NCBI GenBank assembly: GCA_965279655.1
Contig: OZ257255.1
Coordinates: 248,001 to 312,000, forward strand
From: SCTM01 sp965279655
Lineage (GTDB): Bacteria; Pseudomonadota; Alphaproteobacteria; Rhodospirillales; Rhodospirillaceae
DNA: 64,000 bases
Reading direction: 5' to 3'
Shown here: positions 16,921-27,559 of the stretch, in pieces
Layout: every line of letters starts with the position of its first letter
Position numbering within the stretch: the stretch's first letter is position 1
Translations under genes and position numbers: made by a program
Notes under the pieces: model-generated
Databases searched by the model: none
Told to the model about the DNA's origin: nothing
Seen by the model: only the letters and a program-made list of their open reading frames with translations

Positions 16921-17535
16921 ATGACAAAGCGTACTGAATCTAAATTTAAAATCGACCGCCGCCTCCAGGTCAACCTCTGGGGCCGCGCGAAGAGCCCGAT
17001 CAACAAGCGGGAATACGGTCCCGGCCAGCACGGTCAGCGCCGCAAGAAGCCGTCCGACTACGGCGTGCAGCTGATGGCGAAGCAGAAGCTGAAGGGCTAC
17101 TACGGCAACATCTCCGAGAAGCAGTTCCGCAAGTATTACGAAGAGGCGATGCGCCGCAAGGGCGACACCTCCGAGAACCTGATCGGCATTCTGGAAAGCC
17201 GCCTCGACGCGATCGTGTATCGCATGAAGCTGGCCATCACCCCGTTCGCCGCGCGTCAGATCGTCAGCCACGGCCACATCGCCGTGAACGGCCGCCGCGT
17301 GACCATCGCCTCCTACATGGTGAAGGTCGGCGACAGCATCGAAGTGCGCGGTAAGTCCAAGGAACTCACTGTGATCAAGGAAGCGACCGAGTCCGCCGAA
17401 CGCGACGTTCCGGACTACGTCGAGATCGATCACGGCAAGCTGGCCGGCTCCTTCAAGCGCGCGCCGAAGCTCTCCGACGTGCCGTACCCGGTCCAGATGG
17501 AACCGAACCTCGTGATCGAATTCTACTCGCGTTAA
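16921..17535 (+). CDS. rpsD: 30S ribosomal protein S4
   Basis: Primary 16S rRNA-binding protein of the small-subunit body, 204 residues as usual. It has the N-terminal alphaproteobacterial form without the zinc cysteines (RLQVNLWGRAKSPINKREYG), and the S4 RNA-binding domain (about 94-155: RLDAIVYRMKLAITPFAARQ, then HGHIAVNGRRVTIASYMVKVGD). It ends PNLVIEFYSR. It is monocistronic, with its own strong promoter, a structured leader and a rho-independent terminator after the stop, rather than part of the alpha operon. Confidence 0.98.
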   Translation: MTKRTESKFKIDRRLQVNLWGRAKSPINKREYGPGQHGQRRKKPSDYGVQLMAKQKLKGYYGNISEKQFRKYYEEAMRRKGDTSENLIGILESRLDAIVYRMKLAITPFAARQIVSHGHIAVNGRRVTIASYMVKVGDSIEVRGKSKELTVIKEATESAERDVPDYVEIDHGKLAGSFKRAPKLSDVPYPVQMEPNLVIEFYSR

Positions 17536-17561
17536 TCCGCGACGATCCAACGATGCGACAA

Positions 17562-17598
17562 GCGGCTCCTGCCTCATGGTAGGGGCCGTTTTCGTTTA
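17562..17598 (+). terminator. Rho-independent terminator after rpsD
   Basis: Imperfect stem from GCGGCTCCTGCC pairing with GGTAGGGGCCG, followed by TTTTCGTTT, 27 nt after the rpsD stop codon. Confidence 0.7.
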
Positions 17599-17606
17599 GA
17601 GGTCCG

Positions 17607-18512
17607 ATGAACACGTACGCCATATTCGGCACACCAAACCCCGACTGCGCCACGATCCCGGCGGACGCGGTGCAGACGTCACCGCTCTTGCCGGGAAGCA
17701 TGGCGCTTGAGGACGTCGCGCCCGCAAGCCTCGCCGGCATGGTGATGGCCGCGCCGCCGGGAACGGTGGAGCGGCGGTATGCCCTGGCGCTTGCGCTGCG
17801 CGCGCTCCAACCCCGCGCGCCGGTCACCGTCATGGCGCCCAAGGAGAAGGGCGGAAACCGCCTTGCCAGAGAACTCGAGACTTTCGGGTGTGTCGTCGAG
17901 GCGACAAGCCGCCGGCACCAGCGCATCTGCCAAACGCTGCGCCCCGATACGCTCCTGGAGATCGACGCAACCGTCGCCGCCGGCGAGCCGCGGCTCGTGG
18001 CGGATCTCGGTCTTTGGAGTCAGCCGGGCATCTTCAGCTGGAACCGGACCGATCCCGGCACGGCGCTTCTCCTCTCAACCCTTCCTGCGCTGGTAGGGCG
18101 CGGCGCCGATCTGGGATGCGGCATCGGCATCATCGCGCAGTCGGTGCTGGCGAGCGCGAGCGTCACCCACATCGATTTGCTGGACATCGACCGCCGCGCC
18201 GTCGCGGCGGCCCGGCGGAACATCGCCGACACGCGCGCGGCCTTTCACTGGGCGGATGTCCGGCGCACGCCGCAGCTCAAGGACCTGGACTTTGTGGTGA
18301 TGAATCCGCCGTTCCATGACGGCGGCGTGGAAGACAAAGCCTTGGGACAAGCCTTCGTTCAACAAGCTCACCGCATCCTGCGGGCCGGCGGAGCGGCGTG
18401 GCTGGTCGCCAATCGTCATCTGCCCTATGAGGCGACACTCGCCGCGGCGTTCTCGTCTGTCGCGCTCCGGGCCGAGCGCGACGGATATAAAGTCTATGAG
18501 GCGCGCAAATGA
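17607..18512 (+). CDS. rsmC: RsmC-like 16S rRNA (guanine-N2) methyltransferase
   Basis: SAM-dependent methyltransferase of 301 residues with the RsmC/RlmG two-domain plan. The N-terminal half is a degenerate methyltransferase-like RNA-binding domain. The C-terminal half is catalytic, with the SAM motif GADLGCGIGIIAQ (about 167-179), acidic motif DLLDIDRRAV, and the MNPPFHDGG motif (about 231-239) diagnostic of N2-guanine or N6-adenine methylation. FSWNRTDPGTALLLSTLP matches the domain linker segment of RsmC (FS.D..D.G..LL). The likely target is G1207 of 16S rRNA by analogy. Its stop overlaps the next start (ATGA), so it is coupled with the pseudouridine synthase. Confidence 0.85.
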   Translation: MNTYAIFGTPNPDCATIPADAVQTSPLLPGSMALEDVAPASLAGMVMAAPPGTVERRYALALALRALQPRAPVTVMAPKEKGGNRLARELETFGCVVEATSRRHQRICQTLRPDTLLEIDATVAAGEPRLVADLGLWSQPGIFSWNRTDPGTALLLSTLPALVGRGADLGCGIGIIAQSVLASASVTHIDLLDIDRRAVAAARRNIADTRAAFHWADVRRTPQLKDLDFVVMNPPFHDGGVEDKALGQAFVQQAHRILRAGGAAWLVANRHLPYEATLAAAFSSVALRAERDGYKVYEARK

Positions 18513-19237
18513 GCACAGCGACCAGACTAGATCGCCTGCTCGCCAATCTCGGCTACGGCTCGCGCTCCGAGGTGCAGCGTCTCGTCGGTGCCAGTCGCGT
18601 GTTCCTCGACGGCGCGCCGGTTAAAGACGCCAGCGTGCGCATCACCGTATCGGCCGATCTGCCGTCGCGCATGTTTATTGGCGGCGAACCGCTCGATCCC
18701 GTGCCGGGGCTGGCGCTGATGTTGCACAAGCCCGTCGGCGTCACATGCTCCCACAAGGAAGTCGGCCCGTTGGTCTACGCCGTTCTGCCGCCACGCTGGC
18801 GACGGCGCGAGCCCGGCATTTCCACGGTTGGCCGCCTGGACAAGGAAACCTCCGGTCTGTTGTTGCTGACCGATGATGGTGCTTTGCTGCACAAGATCAT
18901 TTCGCCCAAGAAACACGTCACCAAACACTATGTGGCGACACTCGCGCGGCCATTGTGCGGCGACGAGGCGGCGCTGTTCGCGGCGGGGACGTTGATGCTG
19001 GAAGGCGAGGCGAAGCCGCTTTCCCCCGCCAAACTGGAAACGCTGTCTCCGACCTCCGTCCGAGTCACCGTGACCGAAGGCCGTTATCATCAAGTGCGCC
19101 GCATGTTCGCCGCCGTGGGCAATCACGTCGAGGCGCTGCACCGCGACCGCATCGGCGCGTTGACGCTCCCGATGGATCTCGCGCCGGGCACATACCGTCA
19201 GTTGTCGACCGGGGACATTGCCGCGATCTTTTCCTAG
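18509..19237 (+). CDS. rsuA: 16S rRNA pseudouridine synthase, RsuA type
   Basis: Converts a uridine in 16S rRNA (U516 in E. coli RsuA) to pseudouridine. The 242-residue protein has an N-terminal S4-like RNA-binding domain (RLDRLLANLGYGSRSEVQRL, about 6-25), then the catalytic domain. The signature TVGRLDKETSGLLLLTDDG contains the catalytic aspartate (about 112), and GRYHQVRRMFAAVGNHV is the second conserved block. The length and KPVGVTCSHKE favour RsuA over RluB/RluE, though those are close relatives. It overlaps the upstream rsmC-type gene by 4 bp; both products modify small-subunit rRNA. Confidence 0.85.
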   Translation: MSTATRLDRLLANLGYGSRSEVQRLVGASRVFLDGAPVKDASVRITVSADLPSRMFIGGEPLDPVPGLALMLHKPVGVTCSHKEVGPLVYAVLPPRWRRREPGISTVGRLDKETSGLLLLTDDGALLHKIISPKKHVTKHYVATLARPLCGDEAALFAAGTLMLEGEAKPLSPAKLETLSPTSVRVTVTEGRYHQVRRMFAAVGNHVEALHRDRIGALTLPMDLAPGTYRQLSTGDIAAIFS

Positions 19238-19287
19238 GAACTTCTACGCGCACTAAGCGATACCTTTTCTCGGAACTATCTGCGAAA

Positions 19288-19320
19288 ATCCCGCGCCCGC
19301 AAGGTCGCGGGTTTTTTCTT
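19288..19320 (+). terminator. Rho-independent terminator after the rsuA-type gene
   Basis: CCCGCG (19290-19295) and CGCGGG (19306-19311) form a GC-rich stem followed at once by TTTTTT (19312-19317). AAAA precedes the stem. Confidence 0.8.
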
Positions 19321-19334
19321 GTCGGCCCTCGCTC

Positions 19335-20252
19335 ATGACAACACGCGCTGCAGCCCCTAGCCGAACCGATGTTGCGGCCTATGTCGCGGAGCTCGCCGCG
19401 CAGCCGGGGATGACGGCGTCCCGCCTATTCCGCATCTGGTCCTACGATCGCGCGCCGTCCGAGTTCGAGGGCGCGAAGAACGCCATCAACATGGTCGCGG
19501 CGGAGAAGCTGGGGTGGGCGCGGTATCGCAATGCGCTGCCGAAATACCGGCTCACGCCGGTGAACGGCTTCAACGTCATTATTCCGACCTACACCAATAC
19601 CGAAACCATCGTTCCGGAAGTGGTCGATTACATTGATCCCGCGACCGAAGCTGTCATCGAACTCGGCTGCGGCCCTGGCCGAAACCTGTTTGAGATCCGG
19701 GACCTGATCGAACACCGTTTTCCCAAGCTGAGTTACATCGGCACCGATATCTCCGACGCGGATCTCGGCATTTGCCGGCAGGTCGCGGCGCTCGAGCCCG
19801 CGCGCGCGCCGATGTCGTTTCACAAATTCGATCACCTCAATCCGTCGTTCGATTTTATGGCCGGTCTGAAGAATGTCGTGTTCTTCACCTGTCATACGAT
19901 CGAACAAGTCACTTACATCACGGACAAGCTGTTTCTCGGCATGCTCGCGGCGGGTGAGACATTCGTCTGCATCCACGAGGAACCAGCCGGTTGGCAGTTG
20001 AATGAAGAAGTGGCCGCAGCCGTGGAAGCGAACGCCTTCCCGACGGCGCCACGAATCGTGAAGCCATTCCAGCCCGTGGATGACTACGCCGCCGCATCGG
20101 TGCCGGTGGGCTCGCGTTGGAATCTCAATCTGGTTCCGGTGCTGCGCGACCTGGAAGCGCGCGGCAAGCTGAAGATCGAGCGGGTGGAGAAGCACTGCTC
20201 CGGCATGCACCTTTATAATCCCACGACCCGCATCACCTGGACGCGGGCGTAA
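19335..20252 (+). CDS. Class I SAM-dependent methyltransferase
   Basis: A 305-residue cytosolic protein with a single Rossmann methyltransferase domain. SAM motif I is VIELGCGPGRNLFEIRDLI (about 109-127), followed by the acidic loop YIGTDISDADLGICRQ. The motif IV position reads VVFFTCHTIEQV, and motif post-I spacing is normal. The N-terminal about 95 residues (FRIWSYDRAPSEFEGAK, then YRNALPKYRLTPVNG) form an extra domain that I do not recognise. The C-terminus MHLYNPTTRITW is typical of small-molecule methyltransferases. The substrate is unknown. It starts 15 nt after a terminator and so needs its own promoter. Confidence 0.8.
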   Translation: MTTRAAAPSRTDVAAYVAELAAQPGMTASRLFRIWSYDRAPSEFEGAKNAINMVAAEKLGWARYRNALPKYRLTPVNGFNVIIPTYTNTETIVPEVVDYIDPATEAVIELGCGPGRNLFEIRDLIEHRFPKLSYIGTDISDADLGICRQVAALEPARAPMSFHKFDHLNPSFDFMAGLKNVVFFTCHTIEQVTYITDKLFLGMLAAGETFVCIHEEPAGWQLNEEVAAAVEANAFPTAPRIVKPFQPVDDYAAASVPVGSRWNLNLVPVLRDLEARGKLKIERVEKHCSGMHLYNPTTRITWTRA

Positions 20253-20315
20253 GAACCGCTTTCACTTTGACAACACGGTAGCCGGCGCGTTGAATGATGC
20301 GGGGAGGGCCGCGTC

Positions 20316-21881
20316 ATGCCTCTGCGTTGCGAACCAGCCGAAACGGATTTCGCCGGGTCCTGCTTCATCTGCGGGCCATCGGATGCCCCGCCTGACCCGC
20401 AGCGTCGGCGTTTCCTGGCCGCCGCCACCGCCCTTCCATTCGCCGCCGCCGCCGCGCCGGCGAAAGCCGCAGCGCTGCCGACGGTTCCCAGCGGCACCTT
20501 CGGGATCGATGCCGGATGGGCGCTCATCGAGAAGAACGGCGCGCCGGTTCTTCAGCGCGATGCTTTCATTGTCGTGCGTGACGGGGCAATCGAGGAGGTC
20601 CGCGCCGCGGCTCCGCGCGGCAATCTCCCGCGTGTCGATGCGCGCAATCTTCTCGTGCTGCCCGGGTTCATTTCCGGTCACACCCATGTGTGCTGCGGAA
20701 CGCCAACGCGCGGTCTGATCGAAGCGGGGCGGTCCTATCGCCGACCGCTGGACATGATGCATCAGCTGCCGGACGACGAACTGGATGCGCTCACGGCCAT
20801 CAATCTCGCCGAACTCCTGCGCTCCGGTTGCACGACGCAGGTCGAAATGAGCCTGACCTTGCGCGAGGCGGAGTCCTACGTACGCGTCGCCAAGGTCTGG
20901 GGCGTGCGCGGCTATCCCGGGCCGATGATCCCCGACGGCACCCGCAACACGCCGATCTGGTACCGCGCGGACGACAAGGTCCTGTTCGCGGCGGACGAAG
21001 GCACGCTGGCCGACATCGCCAATGGCCTCAAGTTCGCCAAGGCCCACATGAATGCCAACGGCGGGCTCATCCGTCCCATGATGTGCGCGCACGCGACCGA
21101 CACGCACACCGAGAAGACCATGACCGCGCTGGCCGCTGCCGTGCGGGAACTCGGCACCGGGCTGCACATCCACCTGTCCCAGGGCGGCGCGGAGACAAGC
21201 CGGGTGAAAGCGCTGTGGGGCATGACCCCGGCGCACTGGCTGAAGAAATTCGGCTTCTATGACTTCCCCGTGTTCGGCGCCCACATGACCGGCGTGGAAT
21301 GGGAAGGCGACGCACCGGTGCTGCGCGACGGCGGGGTGATCTACGCCCATTGCCCGGCCGGCGGCGGGGCAGGTGCCGGGTCGCAACCTTATCCGGAAGC
21401 GCTGGCGGCGGGCGTGAAGGTCTGCATCGGGATCGACACCCACTCGAACGATTTCGTGGAAGACATCAAGCAGAGCGTGATCGTCGGACGCCTGCGCGCA
21501 CGGCTGTTGAAGGGAAAGACGCCGACCCCAATGCAGGAACCGACCATCTGGGACTCCATCAACGGCGCGACGCGTATTCCCGCCGATGGGTTGCGGCGCA
21601 AGGATCTCGGCCGGATCGTTGCCGGGGCGCGGGCAGACCTGACAATGATCGACGTGAGCGGCCCACTGGTGGGCTCAGGCGCGCTGCCGCCGGAGCCGCT
21701 CAACAACCTGCTCTATGCCAATGGGCTGATGGTGCGCCATGTCATGACCGACGGACGCCTGCAGATCTTCGATGGGCATCTGATGGTGGCCGACGAGCAG
21801 AAGGTTGCCGAGGCCGGCGGCCGCGTTGTCGCGAAGATGTGGAAGAAACTCGCCGACGAAGGCTTCTTCGAGCGCACATAA
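20316..21881 (+). CDS. Amidohydrolase-family protein with Tat signal
   Basis: Metal-dependent hydrolase of 521 residues, related to the cytosine deaminase/TrzN group. A Tat-like signal is present but internal: RRRFLAAATALPFAAAAAPA at about 29-48, preceded by a 28-residue segment containing CFICG. The metal centre reads HTHVC (His122, His124), then LHIHLSQGG, AHMTG and IGIDTHSND (aspartate near 378). Such enzymes deaminate or dechlorinate heterocycles or cleave amides; the substrate is open. Export to the periplasm is inferred from the twin-arginine motif. If translation begins later, the Cys-containing extension would be absent, but no better-placed start codon stands out. A clear terminator follows. 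Confidence 0.8.
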   Translation: MPLRCEPAETDFAGSCFICGPSDAPPDPQRRRFLAAATALPFAAAAAPAKAAALPTVPSGTFGIDAGWALIEKNGAPVLQRDAFIVVRDGAIEEVRAAAPRGNLPRVDARNLLVLPGFISGHTHVCCGTPTRGLIEAGRSYRRPLDMMHQLPDDELDALTAINLAELLRSGCTTQVEMSLTLREAESYVRVAKVWGVRGYPGPMIPDGTRNTPIWYRADDKVLFAADEGTLADIANGLKFAKAHMNANGGLIRPMMCAHATDTHTEKTMTALAAAVRELGTGLHIHLSQGGAETSRVKALWGMTPAHWLKKFGFYDFPVFGAHMTGVEWEGDAPVLRDGGVIYAHCPAGGGAGAGSQPYPEALAAGVKVCIGIDTHSNDFVEDIKQSVIVGRLRARLLKGKTPTPMQEPTIWDSINGATRIPADGLRRKDLGRIVAGARADLTMIDVSGPLVGSGALPPEPLNNLLYANGLMVRHVMTDGRLQIFDGHLMVADEQKVAEAGGRVVAKMWKKLADEGFFERT

Positions 21882-21883
21882 AG

Positions 21884-21913
21884 AAAGGGCCGCTAAACCT
21901 GCGGCCCTTTTCG
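21884..21913 (+). terminator. Rho-independent terminator after the amidohydrolase gene
   Basis: AAAGGGCCGC (21884-21893), loop TAAACCT, GCGGCCCTTT (21901-21910) and a T run. The symmetric A/T flanks let it also serve the convergent grxD transcript. Confidence 0.85.
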
Positions 21914-21929
21914 TCCCTGACGCGGCGGC

Positions 21930-22274
21930 CTAGCTGGCCATCGCGACTTCCTTTTCCTCGAGCAGCGTCTGCAATTCGCCCGCTTCGGCCATCTCGCGCA
22001 CGATGTCGCAGCCGCCGACGAATTCGCCCTTCACGTAGAGTTGCGGGATCGTCGGCCAATTGGAGAACTGCTTGATGCCGTCGCGGAGGGCGGCATCCGC
22101 CAGCACGTTCACGCCTTTGAACTTCACGCCCAGGTGGGTGAGCACCTGAACGACCGCGGCGGAGAAGCCGCATTGCGGAAACATCGGCGTGCCCTTCATG
22201 AACAGCACGACGTCGTTCTCGGCGATGTCCTTGCTGATCGCGGCGATGGCGGGATTGTCGGTTGTCTGGGTCAT
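21930..22274 (-). CDS. grxD: Monothiol glutaredoxin (CGFS type)
   Basis: Carries and delivers [2Fe-2S] clusters using glutathione, and partners BolA proteins. The 114-residue sequence has the CGFS active site (Cys35-Ser38) in MKGTPMFPQCGFSAAVVQVL, the glutathione-binding WPTIPQLYVKGEFVGGCDIV, and the usual short C-terminal helix. It lies directly downstream of a BolA gene on the same strand, matching their known physical complex. It is the last gene of the purC-purS-purQ-purL-bolA-grxD run, an order often seen in alphaproteobacteria. Expression is therefore probably tied to purine synthesis, whose PurL/PurF-type steps relate to iron-sulfur supply in some bacteria; the link here is inference. 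Confidence 0.95.
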   Translation of the reverse strand: MTQTTDNPAIAAISKDIAENDVVLFMKGTPMFPQCGFSAAVVQVLTHLGVKFKGVNVLADAALRDGIKQFSNWPTIPQLYVKGEFVGGCDIVREMAEAGELQTLLEEKEVAMAS

Positions 22275-22325
22275 GACGTCCTCGTCTGGAATGGGCCGGA
22301 AGGCCTTGCCGTCTTTATAGCAGGT

Positions 22326-22565
22326 TCAGGCGCCCGCAGGCACCGACGTGGTGAGGGCCAATGCATGGAGTTCGTTGCCCATACGGCCCTTCAGGGAGGC
22401 ATATACCATCTGGTGCTGCTGCACCCGGCTCTTGCCCTTGAAGGCCGCGGAAACCACCGTCGCGGCATAGTGATCGCCGTCTCCGCGCAGGTCGTCGATC
22501 GACACTTGAGCGTCCGGGAAAGCCTGTTTGATCAGGCTCTCGATCTCGGCGGCATCCATGGCCAT
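22326..22565 (-). CDS. BolA-family protein
   Basis: Small (79-residue) BolA-fold protein of the kind that forms a [2Fe-2S] complex with CGFS glutaredoxins. Diagnostic parts are IESLIKQAFPDAQVSIDDLR at the start, the loop GDGDHYAATVVS, and the conserved VQQHQMVYASLKGRMG with the helix-turn-helix-like histidine. Compared with stress-response BolA of E. coli it is shorter, matching the IbaG/BolA2-type. Neighbours are purL upstream (12 nt gap) and grxD downstream on the same strand. Confidence 0.92.
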   Translation of the reverse strand: MAMDAAEIESLIKQAFPDAQVSIDDLRGDGDHYAATVVSAAFKGKSRVQQHQMVYASLKGRMGNELHALALTTSVPAGA

Positions 22566-22577
22566 GACAGGCGTCCT

Positions 22578-24790
<2,213 letters not shown>

Positions 24791-24794
<4 letters not shown>

Positions 24795-25480
24795 GACAAC
24801 GCTTTCACGAGACTATCGAACATCTTGCGGCCATCGGTGCCGCCGAGTTTCGGATCGGACAGGCGCTCCGGGTGCGGCATCATGCCCAACACAGTGCGAC
24901 CCTTATTGAAGATGCCGGCGATATTGCGCTGCGCCCCATTCGGGTTCGCGGCGTCGGTGGCTTCGCCTTCCGGCGTAACATACCGGAACGCGACGAGGTC
25001 CTTGTCCTCAAGCTCGTTCAAGGTCGCTTCGTCGGCGTTGTAGTTGCCTTCTGCGTGAGCGATGGGGATGCGGATCACTTCGCCCTTCTTGTAGGCGGAG
25101 GAGAAGTCGTTCTTCGCGTGCTCGACGCGCAGGTGCACGTCCTTGCAGATGAAGCGCAGGTCTTTGTTGCGCATCAGCACGCCCGGCAGCAGCCCGGCCT
25201 CGGTGATGATCTGGAAGCCGTTGCAGATGCCCAGAACGCGCGCGCCTTTTTCGGCGGCGCGCTTCACTTCGCGCATGATCGGCGAATGGGCGGCCATGGC
25301 GCCGCAGCGCAGGTAATCGCCGTAGGAGAAGCCGCCGGGCACGACGATCAGATCGGCTTTGGGAAGCTCGGTGTCGCGGTGCCAGACCATCTTGGTCGGC
25401 ACGCCGGTGCTTTGTTCAAGGGCGACCGCGGCGTCGCGGTCGCAATTAGAGCCGGGGAAGACGATGACAGCGGCTTTCAT
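24791..25480 (-). CDS. purQ: Phosphoribosylformylglycinamidine synthase subunit PurQ
   Basis: Glutaminase subunit (229 residues) of FGAM synthase. It is a class I glutamine amidotransferase with the nucleophile elbow VLGICNGFQIITEAGLLPG (catalytic cysteine about 86), the N-terminal FPGSNCDRDAAVAL, and the C-terminal catalytic His/Glu region MMPHPERLSD. It supplies ammonia to PurL through a complex with PurS. The gene overlaps purL by 4 bp and follows purS by 4 nt. Confidence 0.97.
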
Positions 25481-25484
25481 CGCG

Positions 25485-25727
25485 TTATTCGACCACCTCT
25501 ACGGCGTAATTCTCGATCACCGTGTTCGCCAGCAGCGACCGGCACATCTCTTCGACTTCTTTCTTCGCCGCGGCGGCATCGCCCGCCTTCAGCTTCATCT
25601 CGATGAACTTGCCCTGGCGCACGTCGGACACGCCGCCGAAGCCCAGGCCGTGCAGCGCATTTTCGACCGCCTTACCCTGCGGATCGAGCACGCCGTTCTT
25701 CAAGGTGATATGGACTCGCGCCTTCAA
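25485..25727 (-). CDS. purS: Phosphoribosylformylglycinamidine synthase subunit PurS
   Basis: Small 80-residue bridging subunit of the PurSQL complex. Typical features: KARVHITLKNGVLDPQGKAV, the GFGGVSDVRQGKFIEMKL centre and a short C-terminal helix ending NTVIENYAVEVVE. The start appears to be TTG with GGAGA about 7 nt upstream; no ATG is available in the right place. It sits between purC and purQ with gaps of 14 and 4 nt. Confidence 0.95.
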   Translation of the reverse strand: MKARVHITLKNGVLDPQGKAVENALHGLGFGGVSDVRQGKFIEMKLKAGDAAAAKKEVEEMCRSLLANTVIENYAVEVVE

Positions 25728-25741
25728 GACAATCGTCTCCG

Positions 25742-26509
25742 TTACTGAAGCGTAGATGGGCCTTTGACGTCCGTCGGGCCGCTTTCCGGCAGGATCCCGA
25801 GACGCCGCGCCACTTCCTGATAGGCTTCCTCGATACGGCCGAGGTCGCGGCGGAATCGGTCCTTATCCATCTTCTCGTTGGTCTTCACGTCCCACAGACG
25901 GCAGTTGTCCGGCGACAGTTCGTCGGCCAGGACCACCTGCACGTCGCCGCTCTCGTGATAGAGACGGCCGAACTCGACCTTGAAGTCGACCAAGCGAATA
26001 CCGATGCCGAGGAACAGGCCGGACAGGTAGTCGTTCACGCGCAACGACATGTTCAGCATCTCGTCGATCTCGTGGATCGCGGCCCAGCCGAAGCCGGTGA
26101 TGTGTTCTTCCGACACCATCGGATCGCCGAGCTGATCGTTCTTGTAATAGTACTCGACGATTGAGCGGGGCAGGCGGGTGCCCTCGGGGATCGCGAAGCG
26201 CTCGGAGATCGAACCGGCGGCGACGTTACGCACGACCACTTCGACCGGGATGATCTCGACTTCCTTCACCAGCTGCTCGCGCATGTTCAGGCGGCGCACG
26301 AAGTGTGTCGGGATGCCGATCTCTTCCAGCCGCGTCATCAGGTATTCGGAGATGCGGTTGTTGAGCACGCCCTTGCCGGTGATCGTGCCCTTCTTCTTGT
26401 TGTTGAAGGCGGTCGCATCGTCCTTGAAGTACTGGACCAGCGTGCCGGGCTCCGGTCCCTCGAACAGGACCTTTGCCTTGCCTTCGTAGATTTGTTTGCG
26501 ACGCGCCAT
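25742..26509 (-). CDS. purC: Phosphoribosylaminoimidazolesuccinocarboxamide synthase
   Basis: SAICAR synthetase, which joins aspartate to CAIR with ATP. The ATG at 26509 gives 255 residues starting ARRKQIYEGKAKVLFEGPEP, the conserved N-terminus; the 46 extra in-frame codons upstream are Pro/Arg-rich and not part of the family. Other hallmarks are FKDDATAFNNKKKG, VVVRNVAAGSISERF and the metal/nucleotide segment LVDFKVEFGR followed by LADELSPDNCRLWD. First gene of the purC-S-Q-L-bolA-grxD run, so the promoter should lie in the 26510-26688 gap; I could not pick convincing boxes there. Confidence 0.97.
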   Translation of the reverse strand: MARRKQIYEGKAKVLFEGPEPGTLVQYFKDDATAFNNKKKGTITGKGVLNNRISEYLMTRLEEIGIPTHFVRRLNMREQLVKEVEIIPVEVVVRNVAAGSISERFAIPEGTRLPRSIVEYYYKNDQLGDPMVSEEHITGFGWAAIHEIDEMLNMSLRVNDYLSGLFLGIGIRLVDFKVEFGRLYHESGDVQVVLADELSPDNCRLWDVKTNEKMDKDRFRRDLGRIEEAYQEVARRLGILPESGPTDVKGPSTLQ

Positions 26510-26688
26510 GGCGGCTTCCCCAGGGGTGGTGACGATCGGCGGCCGGGTGGCGCAGACCCGCGGGATTGGGCCCCGAAAACGCTCGAAAATAAGGGCCCCG
26601 CCCCGCCTAGGAGGGCTGGATATAGCAGGTGAGCCCCCCGGGGACAACGATAGGTCGGGCCTGTGGAAAACTCTGGTTTTTCGGGCCT

Positions 26689-27456
26689 CTAGAGCGCGAC
26701 GGGCCGGAACGCGGTGGTGTCCGGCGGGCCGGCGGCGAAGCGCCAGATCGGCCGTTTCGGCTCCTTGGCGTGGGCCGCGGCCACGGACGGCAGGGCCAGC
26801 AGGGACGCGGACGACGTACCGAAGCCGGTGTCCATCTGGAAGCTCATGGCATTGCCGGGCTTGCCGCCTCCAGTGGACGCCAGCAGCGATTCCCAGGCCT
26901 GCCAGTGATCGCCGTCCGGATCGGGGATGTCCGCCCCCTCGAAGGCCGACAGATAGGCCGCGATTCGCTCGTCGTGGGGGTCATTGCGGTTGCCGGCGGT
27001 GAACATCGAGAAGCCGGGCGGAATCCGCTCGACCCGAACCCCCGCGCCGGTCTCCTGGCCCACGGCCGTCAGCGTTAGCCACCAGGCGTCGCGATTGTCC
27101 GCGATCACGAGATTGAACGGCCGGTATGCGGTGGGATCGATTCCGCTCAGCGCTTTCGCCGCATCGACCGCATCGGCGTGGTCGAGGGCGTCCAACACCA
27201 GTTCGCCGCGGCTGCGCTTGTTCGGCGCGGGGCCGAGGGAGCCATGGCGATTCAGGATGCAGGCCACCACGCCGGTATCGTTCAGACCCATCCAGGTGCC
27301 CCCGGCGAGTTCATCCAACCCGCCGACCACGTCGGCGCGGTCAGGCCAGTGGCGGGCGGGCACCAGCCAGGGGCGGTCCCGCATCTCATCCCGGTTCGCG
27401 CCGAGCAGAATCGGCCACGGATGATCCGGCCGGCGCAGGAGAACGACGGTGCACAT
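26689..27456 (-). CDS. NRDE (TANGO2-like) family protein
   Basis: A 255-residue protein of the NRDE family, named for the motif ANRDE seen here at about 20-24 (LLGANRDEMRDRP). Cys2 directly after the start (MCTVV) is the conserved residue that makes this resemble an N-terminal nucleophile hydrolase, supporting the start. Other conserved parts are GGTWMGLNDTGVVACILNR and FNLVIADNRDAWWLT. The human relative TANGO2 affects heme and lipid handling; the bacterial role is not established. It is transcribed in the same direction as the purine genes but lies 179 nt upstream of purC, so it is probably a separate unit. Confidence 0.88.
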   Translation of the reverse strand: MCTVVLLRRPDHPWPILLGANRDEMRDRPWLVPARHWPDRADVVGGLDELAGGTWMGLNDTGVVACILNRHGSLGPAPNKRSRGELVLDALDHADAVDAAKALSGIDPTAYRPFNLVIADNRDAWWLTLTAVGQETGAGVRVERIPPGFSMFTAGNRNDPHDERIAAYLSAFEGADIPDPDGDHWQAWESLLASTGGGKPGNAMSFQMDTGFGTSSASLLALPSVAAAHAKEPKRPIWRFAAGPPDTTAFRPVAL

Positions 27457-27501
27457 GGATGACGCTTAAGCCCTTTTTATCATCACGGCATTGTCATGCT
27501 G

Positions 27502-27530
27502 TTGAACCTACGCCCAACGGTAGCTATATC
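27502..27530 (+). promoter_or_regulatory. Sigma70-type promoter of the DUF1476 gene
   Basis: TTGAAC (27502-27507), 17-bp spacer, TATATC (27525-27530); the gene starts 30 nt downstream with GGAGAGA as ribosome-binding site. Confidence 0.6.
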
Positions 27531-27559
27531 CAACCTAGGCACCCCCGGAGAGATATTCC

